From the NCBI GenBank assembly GCA_938074745.1, contig CALJEJ010000025.1, positions 1 to 55,397 on the forward strand: a stretch of DNA of 55,397 nucleotides, in the 5' to 3' direction. A program made the translations under genes and the position numbers. The stretch is from an uncultured Endomicrobiia bacterium (lineage in GTDB: Bacteria; Elusimicrobiota; Endomicrobiia; DTEH01). The notes beneath the pieces are model-generated. The model was given only the letters and a program-made list of their open reading frames with translations. It ran no database searches and had not been told where the DNA came from. Positions 41,237 through 50,603 of the stretch are shown piece by piece; within the stretch, counting starts at the first letter, position 1; each line of letters opens with the position of its first letter.

Positions 41237-41905
41237 TTAAAACACTGTAATTAAAGCAAAAATTGAAAGTAGTAAAGAAGTGATAACTAAGTAAGGTGAA
41301 GTAAGTATACGACGTAAGTTTGGGTCTTTTATTTCAGAAACAGTATAAGTTTTGTGTAGTTCTTTAAGTTCATCCAACTCTTTTTTTAACAAATAAATTT
41401 TTTTGTTCAACTGTTCTATTTCGGTATCTTCTATAGAAAACCCAGGTAAATCCTGAGTAGAGGAAGAGAACACATTTTCTGTAGTTACATTTGACGAAAT
41501 GGCAATTCTATAAGTGGATTCTAATGTATCAGTTCTTTGTTGCAATTTCAAAATTTCAGTTTTTAACCAAGAAATTTCTTTTGTTATACCCTCAATTTTT
41601 TCCATGAGATTTATAACATCACTGTTTATCCGTTCCAGCTTACGATTAAGCTCTAATATAGAACCTACAGCTTCTTTTAGTTCATTAGAAGTATCGGCCT
41701 TTTGAAAAGTAATTTTACTTTTTATGTTCTCTAAATCTATTTTTATTTCTTCAAATTGTTTCATCAACAGCTTCAATTTTTTACTAAGTTCTTCAGTTGA
41801 AATTGGTTTATTTTGTGTTTCTGCCCACAAGGTTATTGTTGTAAACCACATAACAAGAGTATAGAACAAAAATCTTGTGGTAATTTTGCAGTAAATTCTT
41901 TCCAT
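41237..41905 (-). CDS. Coiled-coil envelope protein of unknown function
   Basis: I do not recognise it. A hydrophobic N-terminal signal (about residues 10-28, ending LWAE) is followed by a long heptad-rich coiled coil through residue 190, for example LRKLLMKQ-type heptads and LKTEILKLQQRTDTLES. A final hydrophobic helix, YLVITSLLLSIFALITVF, would anchor the C terminus. It overlaps the RluD-like gene by 73 bases if the first ATG is used, or by 19 with the ATG at 41851. The base periodicity and family-free sequence are typical of a real but fast-evolving envelope gene. Confidence 0.6.
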   Translation of the reverse strand: MERIYCKITTRFLFYTLVMWFTTITLWAETQNKPISTEELSKKLKLLMKQFEEIKIDLENIKSKITFQKADTSNELKEAVGSILELNRKLERINSDVINLMEKIEGITKEISWLKTEILKLQQRTDTLESTYRIAISSNVTTENVFSSSTQDLPGFSIEDTEIEQLNKKIYLLKKELDELKELHKTYTVSEIKDPNLRRILTSPYLVITSLLLSIFALITVF

Positions 41906-42786
41906 TGTTCTTCTCCACCAAAATCATTAAATTTTTTTAATCTAAACTTTATTTTATATGAATGTAACATTATCCGAGGAATTTTTTTGCCAAAAAGTTC
42001 TAAACTGCCATGGTATTTCACATCGCCTAAAATTGGATGGTTGATAAAACTTAAATGTGTTCTAATCTGATGTGTCCTACCAGTTAATGGATACAGTTCT
42101 AAATATGTAACTTCTTGGTTAGAAGAAAGCACCTTAAACTTGGTTACCGCATCTTTACCTGAAACACTTATCCGTGTTAAACTACCAAATTTTTCTAGCG
42201 GAGCTACAATCTCGCCTTGTTGTTCTCGGAATTTACCACTAACTATTGCACGATATACTTTCTTTATTTCTCGTTGTTGGAACAAGTTAGATAAATAATA
42301 TTGCATCTGAGGAGTCTTAGCAACCAACATCACACCTGAAGTATCTTTATCTAACCTGTGAACAATAAACGGACGGCCTAACGGCCATACAAAATTTTTA
42401 TTCTTAGGATATAATTCTAAAAGATAATCCAACAAACTTTTTCTAAAATCTAACTTTTTAGACGGATGGACAATTAAACCTGAATGTTTATTTATTACTA
42501 ACAAATCTTCATCTTCGTAGATTATCTCAAACGGTAACACCTCAGTTTTAGAAAAAAACTCTAAATCTTTATTTAACCAAATATCTTCACGTTGAGGTAA
42601 AAATATTTCTATCCTTTGGCCATTTTTCACTTTATCTGACGGAACAACATTCTTCCCGTCAACTTTTACATACTGGAGTTTACAAAGAAGTTTTAAATAT
42701 TCACGAGAATATTCTGGAAATAAAGTTTTTAAATATTTATCTATCCGAACTGACGTAGTTTGAACTGTAATAACCTTCCTTTCCAT
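41833..42786 (-). CDS. rluD: RluD-type rRNA pseudouridine synthase
   Basis: The protein of 317 residues has an N-terminal S4 RNA-binding domain (VRIDKYLKTLFPEYSREYLK) and then the synthase domain with PFEIIYEDEDLLVINKHSG. The catalytic Asp is in FIVHRLDKDTSGVMLVAKT. PLTGRTHQIRTHLSFINHPI is also typical. By analogy it modifies uridines of 23S rRNA near helix 69, though RluC-like and other specificities cannot be excluded. Its first 50 bases overlap the end of lgt, and its last 73 overlap the next gene. Confidence 0.9.
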   Translation of the reverse strand: MERKVITVQTTSVRIDKYLKTLFPEYSREYLKLLCKLQYVKVDGKNVVPSDKVKNGQRIEIFLPQREDIWLNKDLEFFSKTEVLPFEIIYEDEDLLVINKHSGLIVHPSKKLDFRKSLLDYLLELYPKNKNFVWPLGRPFIVHRLDKDTSGVMLVAKTPQMQYYLSNLFQQREIKKVYRAIVSGKFREQQGEIVAPLEKFGSLTRISVSGKDAVTKFKVLSSNQEVTYLELYPLTGRTHQIRTHLSFINHPILGDVKYHGSLELFGKKIPRIMLHSYKIKFRLKKFNDFGGEEQWKEFTAKLPQDFCSILLLCGLQQ

Positions 42787-43543
42787 GTCTTAACTTAAAA
42801 GTTATATAAATTATAAAAATTAAATTCAATATCAACAACACTACACTAACAAACTGTGAAAAAGATAATCCTAAAATTGGACTTCCTCTGTCGTCATTAC
42901 GAAAATATTCGTTTATAAACCTAAAAACAGAATATAATATCAAACCTAAAAATATTCTTCTGGATTTAAACTTACCTTTTGTAGACAACAAATGCAAAAT
43001 TAAGAAAATTATTATACAATAAAACGATTCAAACAATTGTGTAGGAAAAATTTTTATCCCTTGAGGCGCTAAACTTTCTGGATGGGTAAAAACAATACCT
43101 AAAAAACTTTCCGTAGGTTTGCCATAACAACATCCGGCTGAAAAACATCCCAACCGACCTATACTCTGGCCAAGAAATATTGCAGGAGCATAAAGGTCTA
43201 AAACATCTAACAAATTTTGTTTTTTAAATAAAGTATAAAAAATTCCAAATAATAAACCAAGTATAAGACCTGGATAAAATACCATTCCACCTTCCCAAAC
43301 TTTTATTACCCCTAAAAAATTTTCTTTATAATATTCAAAATTTTGGATAACATATCCTATCCGAGAACCTAAAAAACCTACTATTATACAATAAAAAGTA
43401 AGGTTGGAAATAAACTCAACACTGAACTTTTCTCGAGAAGCGGTTTTGTAAAGATAACCATATCCTACAATAACTCCTAAAGCAACAAAAAAACCGTAAG
43501 TTCGTAAAGTTAAAGGACCAATTTTTAATAATATAGGAAACAT
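42737..43543 (-). CDS. lgt: Prolipoprotein diacylglyceryl transferase
   Basis: Lgt transfers diacylglycerol to the lipobox Cys of prelipoproteins such as Pal. The 268-residue protein has about seven membrane helices. The phosphatidylglycerol-binding region is KVWEGGMVFYPGLILG, where the commoner form has HGG in place of YPG, and the signature helix reads GQSIGRLGCFSAGCCYGKPT. Near the C terminus RFINEYFRNDDRG is conserved. The variant motifs are also seen in Lgt of several uncultured phyla. The 3' end overlaps the rluD start by 50 bases. Confidence 0.93.
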   Translation of the reverse strand: MFPILLKIGPLTLRTYGFFVALGVIVGYGYLYKTASREKFSVEFISNLTFYCIIVGFLGSRIGYVIQNFEYYKENFLGVIKVWEGGMVFYPGLILGLLFGIFYTLFKKQNLLDVLDLYAPAIFLGQSIGRLGCFSAGCCYGKPTESFLGIVFTHPESLAPQGIKIFPTQLFESFYCIIIFLILHLLSTKGKFKSRRIFLGLILYSVFRFINEYFRNDDRGSPILGLSFSQFVSVVLLILNLIFIIYITFKLRHGKEGYYSSNYVSSDR

Positions 43544-43577
43544 ATAAAAGACTAACCTTTTCTTGAAGAGATATTTA

Positions 43578-44147
43578 TTATTTTGAAAATTTTTTTAAAG
43601 TTAATTTTTTAGATAACAGTTTAAGTCCTCTGTATAATCTTACTCGGACTGTAGACGGTTTAATTTTTAGTATATCACTGATTTCTTCAATTTTTAGTCC
43701 CTCTATGTATCTTAAAGACAATACTTCCCTATACTTGGGTTTCATACGATTCAATTCTATATATACTCTGTTAACCAACTGTGGGTCAAAAGTTGGCCCA
43801 GAAGAAGTTTCTGCAGTTTCTGTTAAATCATCAAAACTGTTCTCATCTAAAGGGACAAAATCTATCACCCTTTTAGAATTTGACCTACGTAGAAAATCTA
43901 TTACGTAGTTAGTAACAATTTTGTAAAGCCAACTTTTAAACTCGTATTTTAAATTATAACTTGGTAATATACTATACACTTTTACAAAAATTTCTTGTGT
44001 TAAATCTTTCGCATCTTCTTTATTGCCACATAACCGCAATACAATGTTATAAACATAGTCTTTATATTTATCAATTATAACTTCAAAGCTATTTATATCA
44101 CCATTTATACATCTGTGGATTAACTCAAAATCGTTGTCGTTGGTCAT
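43578..44147 (-). CDS. ECF-type RNA polymerase sigma factor
   Basis: About 189 residues with region 2 (FEVIIDKYKDYVYNIVLRLC, then DLTQEIFVKVY) and region 4 (PKYREVLSLRYIEGLKIEEI, then KIKPSTVRVRLYRGLKLL), the RpoE-like layout. I take the second ATG (44147) as the start, because the earlier one at 44165 lengthens the overlap with the upstream gene to 41 bases. The upstream protein may be exported and could act with it, but it has no anti-sigma domain that I recognise. Lgt and RluD follow. Confidence 0.9.
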   Translation of the reverse strand: MTNDNDFELIHRCINGDINSFEVIIDKYKDYVYNIVLRLCGNKEDAKDLTQEIFVKVYSILPSYNLKYEFKSWLYKIVTNYVIDFLRRSNSKRVIDFVPLDENSFDDLTETAETSSGPTFDPQLVNRVYIELNRMKPKYREVLSLRYIEGLKIEEISDILKIKPSTVRVRLYRGLKLLSKKLTLKKFSK

Positions 44148-44901
44148 ATTGTTGTTGTATATCAACCTCTTGTTTTAATTCTGTTTTTATTTTTTGTTTT
44201 ATGATATTATCTATCTTTTGAACTAACTTTGAAGTTGACAATGAAGAAAATTTGTCCAATATTTCATAAATTTGTTGTTTATCACGAGTTACATGATAAA
44301 ACTTTGTAACTGCTTGTATTAATCTGCTCATTTCTTTAACTGAACGAGTAGAATATTTTAAAAAAATTATTTCTGCAGGATTTGTTATTCCGGGCTGTTT
44401 TTCAGGTAAGTATCGTTTCAATACAATGTAATAATTCAACATTATTATTGCATCGTCAAACCTTACCTTTTGTGCCATAAACAAAGTCATAAATTTTATA
44501 AATTCTTCTTTTGTAAGACCTGATAAGATAAGTGTAGATAATAAAGAAGTGCAATAATTAGTATCATAAGGAGAAAACTTTCCCGTAGGATCACTTTTTT
44601 TTATCTGTGCAATATATTCTTTGGCAAGAATTAAAGATTCTATAATACTTTTCATTGCAGGTAACATTTTTTCATAACTACCTTTTTTAGCTACTGTTTC
44701 GTTTATAAAATTTATTATTGGTGTTTGAGGTAGATCATGAACTGTTACAGACGAAAGTAAAATCTCAATATTATCTAATTGTTCTTTAGTAAAATTCAAA
44801 GTGGCAAGTTTCTGACGAGCAATTTTGTTAAGTTCTGTTGAATATATTAAAGGAGTGATAATAATTAAAGATAAGATAAAACCTGTAATCTTGAGGTTCA
44901 T
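44125..44901 (-). CDS. Exported helical protein of unknown function
   Basis: I do not recognise a family. A signal peptide (about residues 1-21, ending PLIYS) leads a protein that is predicted mainly helical, 258 residues, with charged amphipathic segments such as YEKMLPAMKSIIESLILAK. The C terminus is Gln-rich (QQQYDQRQRF). It overlaps the ECF sigma gene, so the two are coupled, and a sensing or periplasmic control role is conceivable. A CRP/FNR-type palindrome lies about 43 bases before its start. Confidence 0.55.
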   Translation of the reverse strand: MNLKITGFILSLIIITPLIYSTELNKIARQKLATLNFTKEQLDNIEILLSSVTVHDLPQTPIINFINETVAKKGSYEKMLPAMKSIIESLILAKEYIAQIKKSDPTGKFSPYDTNYCTSLLSTLILSGLTKEEFIKFMTLFMAQKVRFDDAIIMLNYYIVLKRYLPEKQPGITNPAEIIFLKYSTRSVKEMSRLIQAVTKFYHVTRDKQQIYEILDKFSSLSTSKLVQKIDNIIKQKIKTELKQEVDIQQQYDQRQRF

Positions 44902-44941
44902 GATTATTTTTTTATCAATTTAATTTTTTATTTTCAATACA

Positions 44942-44959
44942 ACGTGATTTAAATCACAA
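44942..44959. promoter_or_regulatory. CRP/FNR-type palindrome upstream of the sigma-factor operon
   Basis: The core GTGATTTAAATCAC (44944-44957) is a perfect 14-base palindrome. On the minus strand it reads TGTGA, six bases, TCAC-G, close to the TGTGA-N6-TCACA consensus. The same spacing is found at 273-290. It lies between ruvB (ends 44971) and the gene at 44125-44901, whose promoter is not obvious. Confidence 0.5.
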
Positions 44960-44970
44960 ATATTAAGAAA

Positions 44971-45993
44971 CTAAAATAATTCTTGTTGTTGAGGTTTGTA
45001 TTTTATTCCAAGATGTTTATAGGCGAGTTCTGTTGCTACTCTACCTCGTGGTGTCCTTTTTAAAAACCCTGCCTGAATAAGGTAAGGTTCGTAAACTTCT
45101 GATATAGTATCAATTTCTTCATTCAACGCTACCGAAATTGTTTCTATTCCTACAGGACCACCATTGAATTTTTCTATTATCGTAGACAATATTTTTCTAT
45201 CCATATCATCAAGACCATATTCGTCAATACCTAAAGCAGTCATAGCTTGTTTCACAATCGGAATATCAATTACACCATCGGATTTTACAATAGCAAAATC
45301 GCGTACACGACTTAAAAGACGGTTTGCAATTCTTGGAGTTCCTCTGGAACGTAAAGCAATCTCGTAACTTGCTTCTTTAGAAATTTTTATATCCAAAATA
45401 TTTGCAGAACGAAGAATAATTTGTTGTAACTCTTCAGGTGTGTAAAACCCTAAGTTTTCTATAATTCCAAACCTGGAACGTAACGGTGCTGAAAGTAAAC
45501 CGCTACGTGTTGTTGCACCTACTAAAGTAAATCTTGCTATTGGTAAACGAACTATTTTTGCGTTAGGTCCTTGACCTACAATTATGTCCATTTTAAACTC
45601 TTCCATTACAGGATAAAGTGCTTCTTCTACAATATGGTTCATCCTATGAATTTCGTCAATAAAAAAGACATCTTGAAACTGTAAACTTGTCAACACAGCA
45701 GCAAGATCTCCTGTTTTTTCTAATGCAGGTCCTGAGGTAACTTTTATTTCTGTATTAAACTCATGAGCAATGATATGTGCTAAAGTTGTTTTTCCAGTAC
45801 CTGGTGGGCCTGAAAATAAACAATGGTCTAAAGAAACATTTCTTAACTTGGCAGATTCTATAAATACACGAAGGTTTTGTTTCAATTTTTCCTGACCTAT
45901 AAACTCGTCTAAAGTTTTAGGTCGTAGGGCAATTTCTAAATCACGTTCCTCAGGAAAAATTTTTGTCGTAGTGATACGGTTTTGAGAAACCAT
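44971..45993 (-). CDS. ruvB: Holliday junction helicase RuvB
   Basis: RuvB is the hexameric motor that drives branch migration with RuvA. The protein, 340 residues, has [19 protein letters not shown], Walker [10 protein letters not shown], Walker [11 protein letters not shown], sensor [20 protein letters not shown] and the C-terminal winged helix ([17 protein letters not shown]). I place the start at ATG 45993, four bases after the ruvA stop; the frame start at 46011 is a TTG inside ruvA. No ruvC lies beside it. Confidence 0.96.
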   Translation of the reverse strand: MVSQNRITTTKIFPEERDLEIALRPKTLDEFIGQEKLKQNLRVFIESAKLRNVSLDHCLFSGPPGTGKTTLAHIIAHEFNTEIKVTSGPALEKTGDLAAVLTSLQFQDVFFIDEIHRMNHIVEEALYPVMEEFKMDIIVGQGPNAKIVRLPIARFTLVGATTRSGLLSAPLRSRFGIIENLGFYTPEELQQIILRSANILDIKISKEASYEIALRSRGTPRIANRLLSRVRDFAIVKSDGVIDIPIVKQAMTALGIDEYGLDDMDRKILSTIIEKFNGGPVGIETISVALNEEIDTISEVYEPYLIQAGFLKRTPRGRVATELAYKHLGIKYKPQQQELF

Positions 45994-45997
45994 TTTT

Positions 45998-46639
45998 TTA
46001 TTTATTCTCAATTATAGAAACTTCTTTAATTGCAAGTTTTATTAATTCTGACATTTTTTCAGAAGAGATATTTTTTTCCACAGGATTTGTTTTCAAAACT
46101 TTTTCAACAGCTATCTTAGCCACTTGTTCTTTATAACCTAAATTTACCAACGCATCTACAAGGTCAGAATATACATCTATATCCAACGAAGGAGATGAAG
46201 TTGCAGTCTCAATAAATGTTTTAACTGAATTTAACGAATCTACAATTTTTACTGCAGAAGAATGACGAAAGTTAAACAACGAAGTTAATACTTTATAATT
46301 TTTTTCTTTAACAGCGCGTCTAAACTCAGAAATGTTTTTTTCAACTTTATCCAGATATTCTAACGCTTTCTTAGGACCTACATTTGTAAGATTGTTTTTA
46401 AAAGATAAAAAAATTTCTTTCTCTTCAGTAGATAAAAATCCATATAATGTAGGAACGTTATTGCTATACAACCCACCGGAAATTTCTACAACATAAAATT
46501 TTTTTTCTTCACCTAAAACAATTTTATTAAATGTAGTGTTGGAAACAACAATTTCGTATCCAAGCCCGTTTACTTCTACTACACATAAGTTTTTATCATC
46601 AATTTTTTCTACTACTTTACCTTTAATAAAACTATACAT
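45998..46639 (-). CDS. ruvA: Holliday junction DNA-binding protein RuvA
   Basis: RuvA binds four-way junctions and recruits RuvB. The N-terminal OB fold has [20 protein letters not shown], followed by a helix-hairpin-helix region with [18 protein letters not shown]. The C-terminal domain III contains [20 protein letters not shown]. At 213 residues it has normal size. It lies six bases after the fabZ-lpxA gene and is co-transcribed with ruvB. Confidence 0.93.
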   Translation of the reverse strand: MYSFIKGKVVEKIDDKNLCVVEVNGLGYEIVVSNTTFNKIVLGEEKKFYVVEISGGLYSNNVPTLYGFLSTEEKEIFLSFKNNLTNVGPKKALEYLDKVEKNISEFRRAVKEKNYKVLTSLFNFRHSSAVKIVDSLNSVKTFIETATSSPSLDIDVYSDLVDALVNLGYKEQVAKIAVEKVLKTNPVEKNISSEKMSELIKLAIKEVSIIENK

Positions 46640-46645
46640 ATCTTT

Positions 46646-47977
46646 CTAACCAGAAAAATTGACTCTGTATTTAAGTCTTACTGGACGACAAATACCACGT
46701 TTTGATGTTTTTATAAATTCTAACATATACTTTACTTCGTCAGAAAGATTTTTTTCTTGTTCAAGTCGAGCTACTGCTTCTGATAAAGGTAATTTTGACC
46801 TGAAAAGTTTTTTATAAGCTAACTTAATTTCTTTAATTTTCTCCCTACTAAATCCTTTACGTCGTAACCCTATAACATTTACTCCACGAAGTTCTGCACG
46901 GTCTCCTACAACCATCAAAAATGGAGGGACATCTTTTGATACCATTGCACCACCACCAAGCATCGCTAATTCACCTATTCTTACATACTGGTGAACAGCT
47001 ACAAGACCGCCTATCGTAACATTATCCTCAACAACAGTATGTCCAGCAAGTGTCCCACCGTTGGTTATAACAACGTTGTTCCCTACACGACAGTCATGTG
47101 CAATATGCGAATATGCCATTATATAACAGTTGTCTCCTATTAAAGTAAGTTTTGTAGTTGTACCTCTGTGAATAGTGACAAACTCACGAATTACACAATT
47201 TTCGCCAATTATTGCTTGTGTCTGTTCTCCTTTATATTTTATATCCTGAGGCAAAGTTCCAATGCATACACTATCAAACACTTTTGTATTTTTCTTAATT
47301 ATAGCATGTTCTATGTGACAATGAGCACCTATCTGAACATTTTCTTCTAACACAACATTTTCACCAATGACAGTATACGGTCCTATTTTTGCAGTAGGAT
47401 GAATTTTTGAAGTTGGATGAATAATAGCAAACGGATGGATATTAACTTGAGTTTGAACTGCAACGTTAACTTCTGGTTGTTGTGAAGTTTTTCGTGCATC
47501 TTTGTTATCAACTAATATGAACATAAACTCTGATTCAGCAACAACATCTGTGTTTACATATGCAACTCCACGAACTTTCCCTACACGTTCTTTCGCTTTT
47601 ACTACTTCAACTCTTAACTCTAAAAGGTTGCCTGGAAGGACGGGTTTTCTAAACTTCGTTTTGTCTATAGACATAAAATATGCAAATTTACCTCTTAAAT
47701 CTGGTCTAAATAAATACAAAACACAAGCAGTTTGTGCCATTGCTTCAACTACTAACACACCCGGCATTATCGGATTGTTAGGAAAATGGCCTTTGAAAAA
47801 ATCTTCTTCACCTGTAAGATATTTATAACCCACAGCGGATTTTTCTTCTTCAGTAATTTCTACTTTATCAATCAAAAGGAATGGTTCTCTATGTGGGATA
47901 ACTTTTTTTATTTCTTCTTTCTCAAGAGTAAGTTTAGGCGTTTTTGGTGGAACTGGTTCTAAATTATTTATTAACAT
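46646..47977 (-). CDS. FabZ-LpxA fusion protein
   Basis: This 443-residue protein joins two enzymes. Residues about 18-158 are a 3-hydroxyacyl-ACP dehydratase of FabZ type: VIPHREPFLLIDKVEI, then GHFPNNPIMPGVLVVEAMAQ with the catalytic His64 and Glu78. Residues about 178-443 are UDP-GlcNAc acyltransferase (LpxA), made of hexapeptide beta-helix repeats with the catalytic His in AYSHIAHDCRVG and a C-terminal helical domain. Thus fatty-acid elongation and the first step of lipid A assembly share one chain. A GGAGGG ribosome site precedes the ATG. LpxC-FabZ fusions are well known; FabZ-LpxA is less familiar to me. Confidence 0.9.
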   Translation of the reverse strand: MLINNLEPVPPKTPKLTLEKEEIKKVIPHREPFLLIDKVEITEEEKSAVGYKYLTGEEDFFKGHFPNNPIMPGVLVVEAMAQTACVLYLFRPDLRGKFAYFMSIDKTKFRKPVLPGNLLELRVEVVKAKERVGKVRGVAYVNTDVVAESEFMFILVDNKDARKTSQQPEVNVAVQTQVNIHPFAIIHPTSKIHPTAKIGPYTVIGENVVLEENVQIGAHCHIEHAIIKKNTKVFDSVCIGTLPQDIKYKGEQTQAIIGENCVIREFVTIHRGTTTKLTLIGDNCYIMAYSHIAHDCRVGNNVVITNGGTLAGHTVVEDNVTIGGLVAVHQYVRIGELAMLGGGAMVSKDVPPFLMVVGDRAELRGVNVIGLRRKGFSREKIKEIKLAYKKLFRSKLPLSEAVARLEQEKNLSDEVKYMLEFIKTSKRGICRPVRLKYRVNFSG

Positions 47978-48103
47978 ATTTAAACCCTCCTGAAAATAAA
48001 GTATTATTAATTTTCTATGAAATTTAATCTTTAGTTTGCAATAAAATTAAAAATTTTTTATTTATAAAAAAGTTATCTACTCAAAATATTGGTAGGATAT
48101 AAA

Positions 48104-48811
48104 TTAAACAAGACGGTTTTCAAAAAGAATTTTCTGGTCGGAAAAAATTTCGGAAGGCAAAGCATCTTTTATTATTCTACCTTGATTGAGCAAAATTACT
48201 CTTGTAGAAATTTCTTTTATAAACTCAAGGTCGTGCCCTGCAACAATTTTTGTATGATTAAAATTTTTTAATAATTCAATAAATTCTCTTCTAGTAGCAG
48301 GGTCAAGGTTCCCTGTGGGTTCATCAAGGAGTAAAATCTCTGGTTCCATTGCAAGAATAGTTGCTAATGCAACCCTTTTTTTCTCTCCGTAACTTAAATG
48401 GTGAGGAGACCTTTCTTCAAAACCAGCCATTTTTACCTGTTCAAGCGCATTTTTAACTTTTTGAATTACAATATCTTTAGAAAATCCTAAATTAAGTGGA
48501 CCAAAAGAAACATCGTCAAAAACAGTTGGCATAAACAACTGGTCTTCAGGGTCTTGAAATAATAAACCAACTTTACTCCTTATAGTTCTTAAATTTCCGT
48601 TGTTAAGTTCTTTTCCAAAAATTTTTATTTTACCATTTTTACTTTTTAGAATTCCGTTTAAATGTAAAAGCAATGTTGTTTTACCTGCACCATTGGGACC
48701 AATAATCCCTACTGATTCACCTTCAAAAATATCTAAACTTATATCTTGAAGAGCTAACTTTCCGTCAGGATAAGTATAACTTAAATTTTTTATCTCAATT
48801 ACTTTTTTCAT
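48104..48811 (-). CDS. cbiO: ECF transporter ATP-binding protein for cobalt or nickel
   Basis: The 235-residue ATPase has Walker A GPNGAGKTT, the Q-loop LLFQDPEDQLFM, the signature LSYGEKKRVALA and Walker B ILLLDEPTGNLDPAT. FQDPEDQLF is characteristic of energy-coupling-factor ATPases. The start is ATG 48811, which overlaps the cbiQ stop as ATGA; the earlier frame start at 48856 lies inside cbiQ. It is the last gene of the transporter operon cbiM-PDGLE-cbiQ-cbiO. Confidence 0.93.
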   Translation of the reverse strand: MKKVIEIKNLSYTYPDGKLALQDISLDIFEGESVGIIGPNGAGKTTLLLHLNGILKSKNGKIKIFGKELNNGNLRTIRSKVGLLFQDPEDQLFMPTVFDDVSFGPLNLGFSKDIVIQKVKNALEQVKMAGFEERSPHHLSYGEKKRVALATILAMEPEILLLDEPTGNLDPATRREFIELLKNFNHTKIVAGHDLEFIKEISTRVILLNQGRIIKDALPSEIFSDQKILFENRLV

Positions 48812-49548
48812 ACAAGAATTTTTATTACTAAAATAATAAGTGAGAATACAATACAAAAACTAAAATCTAAACTTGTCAACTTTAAATTATTCAATATCCT
48901 TATATTTCCGTCAAACCCTCGTGAAACCATATTTTGATAAACTCTTTCTGCACGGTTGTATGTTTTTATAAAAAGTAATCCAATTATGTTTGCATACACT
49001 TTTAACTGTAAAAAAAATTTTCCACCAAAATATCTTGAATCCCTTGCTCGTTGTAACCTTTGTACTTCGTCAATTAAAACAAAAATATATCGGTACATAA
49101 AGGATACACACATTATAAGAAATTTTGGCAATTTTAGTTTTTCAAAACCTTTTAACAAAACAGAAAATCTTGTAGTAGAAGTTAAAACTGTTATAGCAAT
49201 CACAGAAAGCCAAGATTTAATTAAAACATTCCATACTATAAAAAACCTACCATATCTGTATATCTCCACAGGATTATCAAATTTATAAAAAGGAACAAAT
49301 ATAACAACAAGAAAAACAAAAGGAAAAATTACAAAAGAACGTCTAAGAACATATCCGAAAGGAAGGCGACTTAAAAAAATCAGTATAAAAATTAATACTG
49401 AATACCCAAAAAACTCTGAAAATTTATTTGGCGAAGTTAAAACCACGAACACTACATAAATAAAAATTGAAAGAATTTTAGTCCTCGGGTCTAAACGATG
49501 AATTATACTATCTAAATTACTGTACTTATCTATGAACGAGTGTTCCAT
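48808..49548 (-). CDS. cbiQ: ECF transporter transmembrane protein
   Basis: CbiQ couples the substrate-binding membrane protein to the ATPase. The 246-residue protein has about five membrane helices and starts HSFIDKYSNLDSIIHRLDPR, a family signature. The coupling helices include RVYQNMVSRGFDGNIR, which has the A/S-RG motif that contacts CbiO. Its start overlaps the PDGLE gene by 19 bases. Confidence 0.92.
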   Translation of the reverse strand: MEHSFIDKYSNLDSIIHRLDPRTKILSIFIYVVFVVLTSPNKFSEFFGYSVLIFILIFLSRLPFGYVLRRSFVIFPFVFLVVIFVPFYKFDNPVEIYRYGRFFIVWNVLIKSWLSVIAITVLTSTTRFSVLLKGFEKLKLPKFLIMCVSFMYRYIFVLIDEVQRLQRARDSRYFGGKFFLQLKVYANIIGLLFIKTYNRAERVYQNMVSRGFDGNIRILNNLKLTSLDFSFCIVFSLIILVIKILV

Positions 49549-49823
49549 TTTTTAAGAACAACTGCACCAAAATAAGATATTAAGAAAACAAGAACTGTAC
49601 CAATCAGTCCTGCAAAAGAAGTTGAAATTGATTCATTCTTTATAAAACTTACTGTATAGTCAGGCAATGGTGCTTGAAAAACTTCTTTACCTTCTGCTTT
49701 TTCTATAAAACCTTTATCTTCTGCAACTTTTTCAAGACCATCAGGTAATTGTGAAGCAAAAGGTGAAAGAAAAACAGCAATTGATAAAGAAATTAAAAAC
49801 ATAATTATTGTTATTTTTTTCAT
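49530..49823 (-). CDS. PDGLE-domain accessory protein of the cobalt/nickel transporter
   Basis: A 97-residue membrane protein with one helix at each end and a periplasmic stretch that holds the name-giving motif QLPDGLEKVAEDKGF. PDGLE proteins take the place of CbiN or NikN beside CbiM-type transporters and are often fused to them. The ATG has a GGAGG site. It lies 14 bases after cbiM and overlaps cbiQ by 19 bases. Confidence 0.88.
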   Translation of the reverse strand: MKKITIIMFLISLSIAVFLSPFASQLPDGLEKVAEDKGFIEKAEGKEVFQAPLPDYTVSFIKNESISTSFAGLIGTVLVFLISYFGAVVLKKWNTRS

Positions 49824-49837
49824 TTTATCCTCCAGGT

Positions 49838-50470
49838 TTATATTTTTTCAATATCAATTAAATCAGGTCTTATCTTACTTATAAAACCTAAAACCAAACA
49901 GGTAATTATACCTTCGCCAATTCCTATCAAAGAATGAATTCCTGCCATTGCAGGTAAAGCTACTTTTAGTGGTACTGTTGCTGATATTGCAAGTTCAACA
50001 GCACAGAAACTTGCTGAAAGAACAATTGATAACCAACTTACTATAAATACACCAATAATAAAAATTTTTGAACCAGCAAGTTTTTTTATCATACTATAAA
50101 GATAATAAGAGAAGAAAGAACCAATTATCCCCATATTAAAAATATTTGCACCGAGAGCAGTCAACCCACCGTCCTGAAAAATAAGACATTGAACAATTAA
50201 TACAGTTGACATCACAAGAAGACCAGCAAAAGGACCAAGTAGAATAGAAGCAAGTGCTCCACCCATAAAATGTCCTGAAGTTCCAGCTGCAACCGGGAAA
50301 TTAAGCATCTGTGCTGCGAAAATAAACGCAGACATAACTCCAATTAAAGGAACATGTTTTTCGCCAATTTTTTTGCCAACTTTTTTAACAGCATAAGCCA
50401 GTGCTACACCTGAAACTATACTTAAACTTAACCATGTTTTTGTATCTAAGAAACCGTCCGGTATATGCAT
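49838..50470 (-). CDS. cbiM: Substrate-specific membrane subunit CbiM/NikM
   Basis: The subunit binds Co2+ or Ni2+ through its own N terminus: the second residue, His, of MHIPDGFLD is a metal ligand. I place the start at ATG 50470, since AAGGGGG lies just before it and the mature N terminus must begin with MH. The frame start at 50512 would bury it. The 210-residue protein has about six to seven helices with VAAGTSGHFMGGALASILLG. Co versus Ni cannot be decided by sequence here. The PDG form of the N terminus is common in nickel-type subunits. Corrinoid use favours cobalt, and acetyl-CoA synthase needs nickel. Confidence 0.9.
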   Translation of the reverse strand: MHIPDGFLDTKTWLSLSIVSGVALAYAVKKVGKKIGEKHVPLIGVMSAFIFAAQMLNFPVAAGTSGHFMGGALASILLGPFAGLLVMSTVLIVQCLIFQDGGLTALGANIFNMGIIGSFFSYYLYSMIKKLAGSKIFIIGVFIVSWLSIVLSASFCAVELAISATVPLKVALPAMAGIHSLIGIGEGIITCLVLGFISKIRPDLIDIEKI

Positions 50471-50495
50471 TTTATTCCCCCTTGGAAAAATTATT

Positions 50496-50516
50496 ATACC
50501 ACGAAGGCACAAAGTA
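50496..50516 (+). repeat. Inverted end repeat of the GxxExxY cassette, copy 1
   Basis: The 21 bases read ATACCACGAAGGCACAAAG-TA on the plus strand. An inverted copy with an 8-base insertion lies at 50984-51012. Together they bracket the GxxExxY gene. This copy lies between the gene's stop and the cbiM start. Confidence 0.6.
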
Positions 50517-50603
50517 AAAACAAAAGTTTCACAAAGAAAAAATGATTGAAACTAAAAAATTTATATATTTCTTTTGTGAACCTTTAGTTTTTCTCTGTGA
50601 CAC

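Noticed and set aside
50513-50603. NiCo riboswitch or terminator before cbiM
   Set aside because: The stretch holds CACAAAG-type words and a weak AT-rich hairpin, with no aptamer-like conserved stems.
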